DNA of 64,000 nt from Bog-473 sp963770645 (GCA_963770645.1 CAVYQL010000003.1:1674001-1738000); one strand, 5' to 3'. Shown: positions 43,502-52,308, numbered from the stretch's first letter. The notes: generated by a model from the letters alone, not told the origin. Made by a program: numbers and translations.

Positions 43502-43536
43502 CCGCTACCGCGAGCCGCGAACCGCTCGGGCCGGGA

Positions 43537-44295
43537 TCAGGTGTTGCGCCCGCCGTTGACCCCGATGATCTGGCCGGTGATGTACCCCGCTTCCTCCCGG
43601 CAGAGAAAGGAGCAGGTCGCAGCGATGTCGTCGGGCAGGCCGGCCCGTCGGACCGGAGTCCGGGCGATGGCGTCGTCCACGCCCCCGGGGCCGAACTCAC
43701 CCCTCTCTTCGGAGGCACGCAGCATGGGCGTGTCGATAAAACCCGGAGGAATGGCGTTGACCGTGATGCCGCGCGGCCCGAACTCGAGGGCCAGGGACTT
43801 GGTCAGCCCGTTGAGCCCGGACTTCGACGACACGTAGGGCCCGAGGAGGGGTTGCCCGCTGTGGGCGCTCGATGAGGAGATGTTCACGATGCGACCCCAC
43901 CCGGCCTCGACCATGCCGGGGAGAACGGCCTGGCAGCAGTGGAACGCCCCGGTGAGGTTGACGCGCAGCACACGGTCCCACTCGTCGGGCGTGACCTTGA
44001 GGAATCGGGCGAAGGTCGATCCCGTGCCGGCGTTGTTGACGAGGATGGCCGGCGGGCCCAACTGTTGGCGAACCTCGTCCACCGCGGCCCACACGTGCTC
44101 GCGCTCGGCGACGTCCGCCGCGACGCCGGCTGCCCTCCCACCGTCGGCACCGATGGCCCGTGCGGCGCTCGTCGCGGCGTCACCGTCACGATCGAGGACC
44201 GCCACGGCGTGCCCGTCGCTGGCGAGGCGCCGGCTGATGGCGAGCCCGATCCCCGATCCGCCACCGGTCACGATCGCCACACGCTGTTTGCTCAT
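43537..44295 (-). CDS. Short-chain dehydrogenase/reductase (SDR)
   Basis: A 252-residue classical SDR starting at ATG 44295. Motifs are TGGGSGIG, LVNNAGTG, catalytic Ser in VNISSSSAHS, YVSSK, and IIGVNGGRNT at the C-terminus. By eye it resembles alicyclic-acid dehydrogenases such as BadH (2-hydroxycyclohexanecarboxyl-CoA dehydrogenase). That is consistent with the alicyclic theme but not proven. It is in the leftward group cupin, SDR, SDR. Confidence 0.91.
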   Translation of the reverse strand: MSKQRVAIVTGGGSGIGLAISRRLASDGHAVAVLDRDGDAATSAARAIGADGGRAAGVAADVAEREHVWAAVDEVRQQLGPPAILVNNAGTGSTFARFLKVTPDEWDRVLRVNLTGAFHCCQAVLPGMVEAGWGRIVNISSSSAHSGQPLLGPYVSSKSGLNGLTKSLALEFGPRGITVNAIPPGFIDTPMLRASEERGEFGPGGVDDAIARTPVRRAGLPDDIAATCSFLCREEAGYITGQIIGVNGGRNT

Positions 44296-44373
44296 GACTC
44301 GACCTGTTCCTTCCGACCCGTGCTCGGGACCGGACGCTACCTGTTCGCGCGCGAGCGCTGCGCTGGCGTCGCG

Positions 44374-45147
44374 TCAGCGCCCGAGGATCCGTGAGAAGCG
44401 CGCCTCGACGTCCTCCAAACGGTCGCCGTGCGTGAAGAGATACAGCTGGTCGCGCTCCACCGCGTGGACGATCAGGTCCGCCACGGCGTCCGCCGTCAGC
44501 ACCCCTGCCTCGGCGCCAGCCACCTCGTCGCCCGGATCGGGATCAGGCTCCCCACTGGGGGACCCGAGCGACGTCGCGACGCGCCCGGGCATCACCACGG
44601 TGACGCCGACGCTGCTGCCCGCGGCCTCGAGGTCCACCCGGAGCGTCTCGGAAAGAGCAAGCAGACCGTACTTGCTGACGTTGTAGGGCGCGATGCCCGG
44701 GACGGGCGTCACCGCCGCCACCGAGGCGACGTTCACGACGTGACCGCCCGACTCGTTGTCGACCATGAGTGGCACGAACGAATGGATGCAGTGGATCGCC
44801 CCCCACAGGTTCACGCTGAGCACCCGGTTCCACTCGCCGAGGGGAATCTCCCACGTCCGGCCGCCGGAGACGACGCCGGCGTTGTTGCACAGGAAGTCGA
44901 TCCGGTCGAATCGCTCCATCGTCAGCTCGGCCAGCCGGCTCACCTGGTCCGGCTCGGTCACGTCGCATTCGACCCCGACCGCCTCCGCTCCCGCACCGAG
45001 CAGCGCCGCGGCGCGTGCTGGCTGCGCGGCCGCCACGTCGCTGAGGACGACGGTCATGCCCCGTTGGGCCATCGCCCGCGCCACCGCCTGCCCGATCCCC
45101 CGTCCGGCCCCGGTGACCACGCCGACCTTGCCCGAGAAATCTCGCAC
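44374..45147 (-). CDS. Short-chain dehydrogenase/reductase (SDR)
   Basis: A 257-residue SDR starting at GTG 45147. Motifs are TGAGRGIG, LCNNAGVV, Ser in NVASVAAV, and YNVSK. The C-terminal part (SSVGVTVVMPGRVATSLGSP, then LEDVEARFSRILGR) differs from FabG-like enzymes and resembles SDRs that act on bulky substrates. It starts 12 bases after the cupin gene stop and is followed by another SDR 78 bp downstream. Confidence 0.91.
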   Translation of the reverse strand: MRDFSGKVGVVTGAGRGIGQAVARAMAQRGMTVVLSDVAAAQPARAAALLGAGAEAVGVECDVTEPDQVSRLAELTMERFDRIDFLCNNAGVVSGGRTWEIPLGEWNRVLSVNLWGAIHCIHSFVPLMVDNESGGHVVNVASVAAVTPVPGIAPYNVSKYGLLALSETLRVDLEAAGSSVGVTVVMPGRVATSLGSPSGEPDPDPGDEVAGAEAGVLTADAVADLIVHAVERDQLYLFTHGDRLEDVEARFSRILGR

Positions 45148-45159
45148 GCCGTGCCGGCC

Positions 45160-45561
45160 CTAGCGGTCGCCGTATTCGGCGTCGGTCACGTGCGCGCCCC
45201 AGTTCGTCTCGGGCGACGAAGCGTCGCCGACGCCCTCCGTGATGGACAGGTGCGTCATGAGGTTCTCGGGCGTCGCGCCGTGCCAATGCCACTCGTCTGC
45301 GGGCGTAGACACGATGTCGCCCGGGCCGATCTCTGTGACCTCGTTGCCGCGCGACTGCACGAGCCCTCGGCCTTCTGTGACGAAGAGCGTCTGCCCGAGG
45401 GCGTGCGAATGCCACGCCGTGCGTGCGCCCGGAGAGAAATGGACGGCATTGACCCGCACGCGGGAAGGCTCCACGCCGACGGCGATCGGGTCGATCCACA
45501 CGTCGCCGGTGAAGGTCTCGGCCGGGCCCTTGATGGACTGCTGCCTCGGTCGAACGTCCAC
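45160..45561 (-). CDS. Cupin-domain protein
   Basis: A 133-residue protein. GTG 45561 is chosen because GGGAGA lies about 6 bases before it. The single cupin barrel has metal ligands in AWHSHALGQTLFVTEG and a second motif around ADEWHWHGATPEN. Such small cupins bind Mn, Fe or Zn and include dioxygenases, isomerases, and the bacterial hydroxynitrile lyase group to which this pattern looks closest by eye. It heads the leftward group with two SDRs. Confidence 0.85.
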   Translation of the reverse strand: MDVRPRQQSIKGPAETFTGDVWIDPIAVGVEPSRVRVNAVHFSPGARTAWHSHALGQTLFVTEGRGLVQSRGNEVTEIGPGDIVSTPADEWHWHGATPENLMTHLSITEGVGDASSPETNWGAHVTDAEYGDR

Positions 45562-45810
45562 GTGCGTCTCCCTTCGTTCATCGCTGCGAGGTATCCGAGC
45601 GCATGCTCGGACCCTGCCGCTCTCCGGGCATGAGGCTACCGAGGAGGACGCGGCGGGGCGGCGGCGGGCTGGGCCGGGCAACGGGAAGACGTTTACACTC
45701 TGGCACGGGGGTGGAGGGCTCGAATTCCCTGCGAGAACAGGGTCCCACGCTCCCGCCATGACCGAGACCCGACCTTGATCTGAGCCGAGAGACCCGACAC
45801 CGACCACGCC

Positions 45811-47634
45811 ATGGCCCCAACCGACCAATCAGCCAGCTTCGACCCCGAGGCCGTCCACGCCAAGTACCTCGCGGAGCGCGACAAGCGGCTGGTCGAAGGC
45901 CGCTCCGACATACGCGACCTCGACCACGACGCGCACTTCGCCCAGTACCGCAACGACCCGTTCACCCCGTACACCGAGCGGGCTCCGGTCGCCGACGAGG
46001 TCGACGTCGTCATCGTCGGCGGAGGGATCGCCGGGGTCCTCGTCGGGGCCAATCTCCGCAAAGCCGGAGTGGAGCGCATCCGCATCATCGACCAGGCCGG
46101 AGGGATCGGCGGCACCTGGTACTGGAACCAGTACCCGGGCGTCATGTGCGACGTCGAGTCCTACATCTACATGCCGATGCTCGAGGAGCTGGACTACATC
46201 CCCTCCCGGCGCTACGCCTACGGAGACGAGATCAGGGAACACCTCGAGGCGATCGCCGGCCGGTTCGATCTGACCCGCGACGCGCTGTTCCACACGGACG
46301 TCACCCGGGCCGAGTGGGACGAGGACGCGGCGCGCTGGCGGGTCCACACCGACCGCGGCGACGTGGTGAGCTGCCGGTGGTACGTCCTGGCGGTCGGGAT
46401 CCTCAACCTCATGAAGCTGCCTGTCATCGCAGGCATGGAGGACTTCGGGGGCGTCTCGTTCCACACGGCGCGCTGGGATTACGACTACACCGGTGGCGGG
46501 CCGCACGAACCACTCGACCGCCTCGGCGACAAGGTCGTCGCCGTGCTCGGCACCGGGGCGTCGGGGATCCAGTGCGTGCCGCCGTTGGCCGAATCCGCAC
46601 AGCACGTCTACGTGTTCCAGCGCACGCCTTCGGCCATCGGTGAACGCGGCAACCGGCCCACCGAGCCCGACTTTGCCGTCGGCTTCGAGCCAGGGTGGCA
46701 GCAGGCGCGGATGGACAATTTCCAGGCCATCATGCTGGGCGTCGCGGTGGACGTCGACCAGGTGGACGACGGGTGGACGCAGAACTACGCGGCCGTCAAC
46801 AACCCGCCTGTCAAAGAGGGCATGACCCGCGGCGACATCGCGCGCGGCGCCGAGGCCCTCGACTTCGAGGTGATGGAGGCCCACCGGCGGCGGATCGACG
46901 AGATCGTGGGCGATCCGGCCAAGGCCGAGATCCTCAAGCCATTCTACCGCTACATCTGCAAGCGACCGTGCTTCCACGACGAATACCTCTCGGCGTTCAA
47001 CAGCCCTCGGGTGACGTTGATCGACTGCCCCGCCGGAATCGAGCGGATCACCAAGGACGGCCTCGATGTGAACGGTGAGCACTACGAGGTCGACTGCATC
47101 ATTTACGGAACCGGCTTCGAAGCAGAGCGCACGCCGCTGCAGCGGCGCGCCGGGCACGACATCGTGGGTCGCAACGGCATCACGCTGGCCGAGAAGTGGG
47201 CCGACGGGCCGCGCACCCTCTTCGGCATGTTGAGCCGCGACTTCCCGAACATGTTCGCCATGCCGGCGCCCACGCAACAATCGGTCGTGACCGTCAACTA
47301 CACACAGCTCGCCGTGCTCGGCGCCGAGTTCGTCGGACGCGCCATCGGCCTGCTCGAGCAGCACGAGGTGGACGTCTTCGACGTGAGCGCCGAAGCCGAA
47401 GATGCGTGGGTCGGAACCATCATTGACTCGTTCATCGACGCGAGTGCGGTGATGTCGGCCTGCACGCCGTCGCGCATCAACAACGAGGGCCACCCTGAAG
47501 ACGTGAGCCCTCTCGCCGGCAACTACGGGGGTCGCCTGGGGGACTGGTTCGGCTACCGCGACGTGCTCGAACGATGGCTCGAGGACGGCACCTTCGAGGG
47601 CCTGGAGATCGAAGTCCGCACGGGCACTCCGTGA
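45811..47634 (+). CDS. Baeyer-Villiger monooxygenase, cyclohexanone/steroid-type
   Basis: A 607-residue class B flavoprotein monooxygenase starting at ATG 45811, with the N-terminal extension typical of the larger type I BVMOs. FAD motif VDVVIVGGGIAGVLVGANLR, GGIGGTWYWNQYPGVMCDVE, fingerprint FGGVSFHTARWDY, and NADPH motif VAVLGTGASGIQC are present. It converts a cyclic or side-chain ketone to a lactone or ester. It is distinct from the 552-residue enzyme at 38452. The next gene overlaps by 4 bp, so this is the first gene of the operon BVMO, double SDR, amidohydrolase. Confidence 0.94.
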   Translation: MAPTDQSASFDPEAVHAKYLAERDKRLVEGRSDIRDLDHDAHFAQYRNDPFTPYTERAPVADEVDVVIVGGGIAGVLVGANLRKAGVERIRIIDQAGGIGGTWYWNQYPGVMCDVESYIYMPMLEELDYIPSRRYAYGDEIREHLEAIAGRFDLTRDALFHTDVTRAEWDEDAARWRVHTDRGDVVSCRWYVLAVGILNLMKLPVIAGMEDFGGVSFHTARWDYDYTGGGPHEPLDRLGDKVVAVLGTGASGIQCVPPLAESAQHVYVFQRTPSAIGERGNRPTEPDFAVGFEPGWQQARMDNFQAIMLGVAVDVDQVDDGWTQNYAAVNNPPVKEGMTRGDIARGAEALDFEVMEAHRRRIDEIVGDPAKAEILKPFYRYICKRPCFHDEYLSAFNSPRVTLIDCPAGIERITKDGLDVNGEHYEVDCIIYGTGFEAERTPLQRRAGHDIVGRNGITLAEKWADGPRTLFGMLSRDFPNMFAMPAPTQQSVVTVNYTQLAVLGAEFVGRAIGLLEQHEVDVFDVSAEAEDAWVGTIIDSFIDASAVMSACTPSRINNEGHPEDVSPLAGNYGGRLGDWFGYRDVLERWLEDGTFEGLEIEVRTGTP

Positions 47635-49289
47635 GCGCCCGACAGCAGGTGGCCGTCGTGACCGGCGGCGGGGGTGGGATCGGGGCTGCGATCGCCGAGG
47701 AGCTGGGCCGAAGCGGATGGTTCGTCGTCACGGTCGACCCCCTCGTCACGCTCGACGGGACCGAGCAACTCCCAGAACCCGAAGAGACCACGGCCGGTCG
47801 CATCGTCGCCGCGGGCGGCTCGGCGCAGGCGTCGGCGGCCTCCGTCACCGACGGCCCGGCGCTGCGACAGCTGTTCGGCGAACTCGTCGCAGACCACGGT
47901 GGCCTCGATGCCGTGGTCAACGTCGCCGGCATCACGCGCCAGTCCTACTTCGCCCAGGGGACCGAGGAGGACTTCGTCGCCCTGCTCTCGGTCCACCTCG
48001 GGGGCTACCTCAACGTGCTCGACGCCGCCCTCCCGCTCATGGCCGCAGCCGGGCACGGACGCGTCCTCGGCGTGACCTCGGGCTCGGGATGGCGGGCGGC
48101 CGACGCCGGCGGGTACAGCGCGGCCAAACGAGCCGTGGCCGCGCTCACGTGGCATCTGGGCCGGCACGCGCCGCCCGGCGTCACTGTCAACGCCATCTCG
48201 CCCATTGCCAGCACGCGCATGGTCGCCGCGGCACTCGAGCGGGCTCGCCAGGCCGGCCGGGCCGGTGGTGGCGGTGGGCTGGCGCTCGACTCCATGCCCG
48301 GGCCCGAGGACCTCGCCCCCCTCGGTGCCTACCTGGTCGGGCAGGGCTCGGGCTGGTGCTCCGGCCAGGTGCTCTTCGCCGGCGGCCCCGAGGTGGCGGT
48401 GGTCGACCAGCCTCGACTCGTTGAGGTGGTTCGCAGCGCGGACGTGGCGTCCCTCGAGGCAGTGCTCCGGGCCGTCGTCTCGCGCGCGTTCCTCGCCGCG
48501 GAGGCGGCCCAGGCGACCGAGGGCGGCAGCAACCCTCGGTTCGGGCCCATCTTCGTCGAGACCACGGCAGTCGAGCCGGCCTCGTCGGATGTGAAGGCCT
48601 GCGCCATCGTCAGCGACCGGCCGGAGCTGGCGGCCGCGGTCACCGCGGCGCTCGAAGCCCGCGCCATCACATGCCACCGTCTCGAGAGTGCGGAAGGCTT
48701 CGACGGCGCGACGGCCGCACTCCGCGCCCTCACCGAGGTCGCCGGACCGATCGATGCCGTGGTCGCCGCGCTCGCCGGCCCCGACGCACCGGCCTCATGG
48801 AGCGACGAGTGGCAGAGGGTGCTCGCCGACCACCAGGGCATCACCGACCGGCTCCACGTTGATGCCGCGTGGGCCCGCGGGGCCGCCGACTACGCGACCG
48901 CCGCCGACCGTCCCGTGCGCCTGGTGACCATCAGCGACGCCCCCAGCCCGGCCGGGCGCAGCCGCGCCCAAGCCGCCGCCCAGCTGGCGCGTGTCGCGGC
49001 GGGTGGCACCCGGGGGCTTCTCACGGCCTTCGCCGTGAGCATGGAGGCGCCGGTGGGTGCGGCGGCGCGCCCGTCCGCTGAGCTGGTCGGGCATCTCCTG
49101 GCCAACCCCGAGACTGCCGCGCTGGCCGGTGCGGAGCTCGCCGTTGGCGACGGCTGGATCGGCCTGCGCAGCCACCCGCGTCCCATCGGCACCATCACCT
49201 ACGGTGGTCCCGCCGTCCCCGCGTGGCTCGACGCCAGCCTCCGCGAGATCGTCGACGCCACGGGGCAACCGGCAACGGAGTCTCCATGA
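47631..49289 (+). CDS. Double-SDR protein with a degenerate second domain
   Basis: A 552-residue protein starting at GTG 47631 (overlap with the BVMO stop). Residues 1-255 are a full SDR: TGGGGGIG, VVNVAGITR, Ser in GVTSGSGW, and YSAAK with Tyr162 and Lys166. Residues about 310-550 look like a second Rossmann unit (VKACAIVSDRPELAAAVTAA, GPIDAVVAALAGPD, VRLVTISDAPSPAGRSRAQA) without YxxxK or a clean glycine loop. Normal SDRs are about 250 residues. The second half may be structural, for example giving a pseudo-dimer. Substrate unknown. Confidence 0.85.
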   Translation: MSARQQVAVVTGGGGGIGAAIAEELGRSGWFVVTVDPLVTLDGTEQLPEPEETTAGRIVAAGGSAQASAASVTDGPALRQLFGELVADHGGLDAVVNVAGITRQSYFAQGTEEDFVALLSVHLGGYLNVLDAALPLMAAAGHGRVLGVTSGSGWRAADAGGYSAAKRAVAALTWHLGRHAPPGVTVNAISPIASTRMVAAALERARQAGRAGGGGGLALDSMPGPEDLAPLGAYLVGQGSGWCSGQVLFAGGPEVAVVDQPRLVEVVRSADVASLEAVLRAVVSRAFLAAEAAQATEGGSNPRFGPIFVETTAVEPASSDVKACAIVSDRPELAAAVTAALEARAITCHRLESAEGFDGATAALRALTEVAGPIDAVVAALAGPDAPASWSDEWQRVLADHQGITDRLHVDAAWARGAADYATAADRPVRLVTISDAPSPAGRSRAQAAAQLARVAAGGTRGLLTAFAVSMEAPVGAAARPSAELVGHLLANPETAALAGAELAVGDGWIGLRSHPRPIGTITYGGPAVPAWLDASLREIVDATGQPATESP

Positions 49290-50152
49290 CGAGCCGGCCC
49301 ACTCGCGTGATCGACGCGCACGTGCACCTCTGGGACCCCGCGCGCGCCGACTGGTACCCCTACCTCGCGCACGTCCCCGAACAATCCACGGGTGACCCCT
49401 CGAGGATGCACCGCCGCTTCGATGTCGACACCTACCGGGCCGAATCGGCCGGCTGGCACGTCGACAAGTTCGTCAATGTCGCGGCGGCGACGGGTCGTAA
49501 TTCCGTCGACGAGACCCTCGAGCTCGACCGCACCGCGACGGCGAACGGCGGTCCTGACGCGATCATCGGGGGTCTGCCGCCGGCCGACACCGTGGCGGAG
49601 TCGGTCGACATGCTCGACCGGCAGATGGCAGCCGCGCGCTTTCGCGGCATCCGCCCCATGGGCCCGCTCGGGAATCCGGTGCCGCTCCCCGAGGTTCTGC
49701 GCGCGCTCGAGGAGCGGAACCTGGTGTTCGAGCTCATGGCCCAGCCCGATCAGCTCCAGGCGGCGGCGGCCAAGCTCGCCGGCTTCCAGGACCTGTCGGT
49801 GGTGGTCGAGCACACGGGATGGCCCCGTTCGGACTCCGACGAGGAGCGGGCACTGTGGGAAGCCGGCATCCTTGCCTTGGCCGGCGTCGGCGACAACGTG
49901 GTGTGCAAGCTCTCGGGACTGGCGATGCCCCTCGAGTCGATGGCCGTCGAGGCCCTCTCGCCGTGGCTCGACTTTGCGATCGACGCCTTCGGCGCGGACC
50001 GCTGCATGTTTGCCAGCAACTTCCCGGTGGACGCGACCTACGGCACCTTCGACGACCTCTACGAGACGTTCAGCGACGTGACCGCGGGTCTCGACGGCGA
50101 GTCGCGCGACAAGCTGTTCGCCGGGACCGCGGCGCGCGTGTACCGCCTCTAG
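49286..50152 (+). CDS. Amidohydrolase-2 family hydrolase (lactonase-like)
   Basis: A 288-residue protein starting at ATG 49286, overlapping the previous stop. The metal motif DAHVHLWDP opens the protein, followed by GIRPMGPLGNPVPLPEVLRA, VVVEHTGWPR and the C-terminal ASNFPVDATYGTFDDLYETF with the Asp ligand position. This branch includes lactonases such as those opening sugar or dicarboxylate lactones. Being directly downstream of a BVMO and an SDR, it could open the lactone the BVMO forms (inference). Confidence 0.88.
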   Translation: MTSRPTRVIDAHVHLWDPARADWYPYLAHVPEQSTGDPSRMHRRFDVDTYRAESAGWHVDKFVNVAAATGRNSVDETLELDRTATANGGPDAIIGGLPPADTVAESVDMLDRQMAAARFRGIRPMGPLGNPVPLPEVLRALEERNLVFELMAQPDQLQAAAAKLAGFQDLSVVVEHTGWPRSDSDEERALWEAGILALAGVGDNVVCKLSGLAMPLESMAVEALSPWLDFAIDAFGADRCMFASNFPVDATYGTFDDLYETFSDVTAGLDGESRDKLFAGTAARVYRL

Positions 50153-50213
50153 ACGAGACAGCGGAGACCACCCAGGGCGGCCTCGAGGAGGTTCTGCCGG
50201 CGAGGACAAAATG

Positions 50214-50244
50214 ATACCGATCGGTATTGCATACTGACAAGTAT
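50214..50244. promoter_or_regulatory. TetR-type operators upstream of the TetR gene (copy 5 plus a variant)
   Basis: ATACCGATCGGTAT (50214-50227) is a perfect 14-bp palindrome containing a WACYGRYCRGTW match. ATACTGACAAGTAT (50231-50244) is a second dyad with one deviation from that pattern. Both lie 17-47 bp before the GTG of the TetR gene, suggesting autoregulation by the protein that also binds the four sites at 31040-40190. Confidence 0.78.
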
Positions 50245-50260
50245 CGGTTAAGATGGCCGG

Positions 50261-50860
50261 GTGCCTCGTGGGATCACCAAGCGCCGTCCCCGCACGGTCA
50301 CCGCGCTCCTCGATGCCGCGGTCGAGCTCTTCGCCGAGCAGGGCTACGGGGCCACCTCCATACCCGAGATCTGCGCGCGGGCGAGCCTGACCAAAGGCGC
50401 CTTCTACTCCAACTTCGCCAACAAGGACGCTCTGTTCCTCGCGCTCCTCGACCGCAGCTGGGAGCGGCGAGCGGCGAGGATCCGCCAAGCCCTCCCCGAC
50501 GGCGGCGCCGTCGATCGCCAATGGACCCTCGTCTCGACCGAGTTCTCGCTCCACGCCGTGCGCCATCCCGACGTGGCGGTGCTGCTCGTCGAGCACGAAC
50601 GGCGGGTCCGCTCGGAGCTGGCCGTCATGGTCGCAGAGGCGCTCGAGCGCGCCGGCCGCGTGCCCACCATCCCCGTCGACGAGCTGGCCCGCATGGTCGT
50701 GGCGGTCACGGAGGGCAGTGACATCCAGGTCCTGACCGACGGCGCGGCCGGTGCTGGCGCCCACGTCGATCAGGGCCCGCGTGCCACCGCCGCATTGCTC
50801 GACCACTTCTCGGCGCCGGCCGGCGCCCTCGACGATCTCACCGCGGCACGCGCACGGTGA
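50261..50860 (+). CDS. TetR-family regulator, candidate controller of the shared operator set
   Basis: A 199-residue protein starting at GTG 50261. The DNA-binding domain is TVTALLDAAVELFAEQGYGA, ASLTKGAFYSNFANKDALFL; the remaining helices form the ligand pocket. Its promoter holds the same palindrome found in four divergent promoters of the catabolic genes between 29 and 42 kb, which is the main reason to propose it as their regulator. The likely inducer is a pathway acid or CoA ester. It overlaps the downstream CoA-transferase gene by 4 bp. Confidence 0.9.
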   Translation: MPRGITKRRPRTVTALLDAAVELFAEQGYGATSIPEICARASLTKGAFYSNFANKDALFLALLDRSWERRAARIRQALPDGGAVDRQWTLVSTEFSLHAVRHPDVAVLLVEHERRVRSELAVMVAEALERAGRVPTIPVDELARMVVAVTEGSDIQVLTDGAAGAGAHVDQGPRATAALLDHFSAPAGALDDLTAARAR

Positions 50861-52308
50861 CGACCGGCCACCACACCGGCACCCGCCGCGAGCCGGACGT
50901 CTTCGATCCGCTCGACGCGCTGGATGCGGTGCTCGGTGACGTCGGCCTCGGCAGGGCGGAGACGGGTGCATCCGTGTCGTTCACGGGGCAGGACCCGATC
51001 CTGCCTGCCGCGCACCGGCTCGGGGCCTGCATCGGTGTCCCCCTGATGGCGGCCGCCGTGGCGACCGTCGGACTCCACCGGCTGCGCGGCGGGCCGGCGC
51101 AGCACCTCGATCTCGACCTGCGCCAGGCCGTGCATGTCATCAACCCGGGCGCCTTCTGGCACCCCACCGTGAACGGGGAGCCCGCTCCGCACCCGCTGCT
51201 GCTCGACAATCCGTTCCTCGTGACGCCCTTCGAGACAGCGGACGGTCGCTTCGTCATGGCCTCAGGCGTGCTCCCCCACCTGGCCGCCAAGTGGTGCCGT
51301 TTCTTGGACGTGCCGCCCGATACCGCCAGGGTCGCCGCGGCGGTCTCCACCTGGGACGCCTTCGAGCTCGAGGAGGCGGCGAGCGCGGCCGGCCTGCCGG
51401 TGTGCATGGTGCGGAGCCCGGCCGAGTGGGCGGCGCATCGACAGGGGGCACGGCTGGCAGGTCAGCCGGTGATCGGACTCGAGCGCATCGGTGACGGCCC
51501 CCCACGGGGCCTCGAGCAGTCCGACCGGCCCTTGGACGGGGTGCGCGTCCTGTCGTTCACGCACGCGGTCGCCGGCCCGACGGTCGGCCGGACGCTCGCC
51601 GAGCACGGCGCCGACGTGCTGTGCGCCACCCGGCCGAACGACTACGAGCACGAGTTCATCTACGCCGAGGCGAACGTCGGGTCGCGGAGCGCGTACGTCG
51701 ATCTCGACACTGCGCTCGGACGCGAGCGGGCGGCGACGCTCCTGGCCGACGCTGACGTCGTGGTCAACAATCACCGCGTCGGCTCGCTCGAGCGCCGCGG
51801 CCTCGATCCGCGGGAGCTGGCCGATCGCCACCCCGGTCTCGTCTCGGTCTCGGTCAGCTGCTACGGCGAGCGCGGCCCGTGGGCCGGGCGCGGCGGCTTC
51901 GACATGAACGGATCGGCGGCGTCGGGGCTGATGACGATCGAAGGCAGCGAGGCTGCGCCCCGCCTGCCGGTGACCACGCTGATCAACGACTACATCACCG
52001 GGTACATGGGAGCCATCGGCGCCATGGCCGCACTGGCCCGGCGCGCCACCGAAGGCGGGTCGTGGCACGTGAGCGTGAGCCTGACGAGGACGGCGATGTG
52101 GTGCGGGTCGCTCGGCCGGGTGGACCCTGCGCTGGCCGGGAGCGACAACGGCCACAGCCCGCGCGACCCCGTGCCGTACGACGCGCCCAGCCCGTTCGGG
52201 GACGTGCACATGGTCGCTCCACCGGTTCGCTTCTCGCACACCGCACCGGCGTGGCGCGACCCGGTGCTCGTCCCGCGCGGCTCGAGCCGCGCGGAGTGGC
52301 TCGCCTGA
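50857..52308 (+). CDS. CaiB-family protein with permuted domain order
   Basis: A 483-residue protein starting at GTG 50857. Residues about 25-215 look like the C-terminal half of a CaiB protein (GLHRLRGGPAQHLDLDLRQA, PFETADGRFVMASG, and a small helical domain). Residues from about 220 onward look like the N-terminal half: RPLDGVRVLSFTHAVAGPTV, ADVVVNNHRVGSLERRGLD and LINDYITGYMGAIGAMAALA with the likely catalytic Asp378. Usual CaiB proteins have the opposite order and about 400 residues. It may still transfer CoA, since these proteins form interlocked dimers. It is coupled to the TetR gene. Confidence 0.83.
   Translation: MTTGHHTGTRREPDVFDPLDALDAVLGDVGLGRAETGASVSFTGQDPILPAAHRLGACIGVPLMAAAVATVGLHRLRGGPAQHLDLDLRQAVHVINPGAFWHPTVNGEPAPHPLLLDNPFLVTPFETADGRFVMASGVLPHLAAKWCRFLDVPPDTARVAAAVSTWDAFELEEAASAAGLPVCMVRSPAEWAAHRQGARLAGQPVIGLERIGDGPPRGLEQSDRPLDGVRVLSFTHAVAGPTVGRTLAEHGADVLCATRPNDYEHEFIYAEANVGSRSAYVDLDTALGRERAATLLADADVVVNNHRVGSLERRGLDPRELADRHPGLVSVSVSCYGERGPWAGRGGFDMNGSAASGLMTIEGSEAAPRLPVTTLINDYITGYMGAIGAMAALARRATEGGSWHVSVSLTRTAMWCGSLGRVDPALAGSDNGHSPRDPVPYDAPSPFGDVHMVAPPVRFSHTAPAWRDPVLVPRGSSRAEWLA

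Noticed and set aside
49199..50971. A 590-codon minus-strand open frame opposite the amidohydrolase and TetR genes
   Set aside because: It crosses several real genes and the operator region, and its translation is rich in Arg, Gly, Val and His with no domain. GC-rich codon bias keeps this frame open by chance.
1..52308. A complete known steroid-degradation cluster
   Set aside because: FadD3-like, MFE-2-like and paired FadE-type genes fit, but no 3-ketosteroid dehydrogenase, ring-cleavage dioxygenase, IpdAB-type CoA-transferase or Mce transporter was seen. The steroid label is kept only as a hypothesis.
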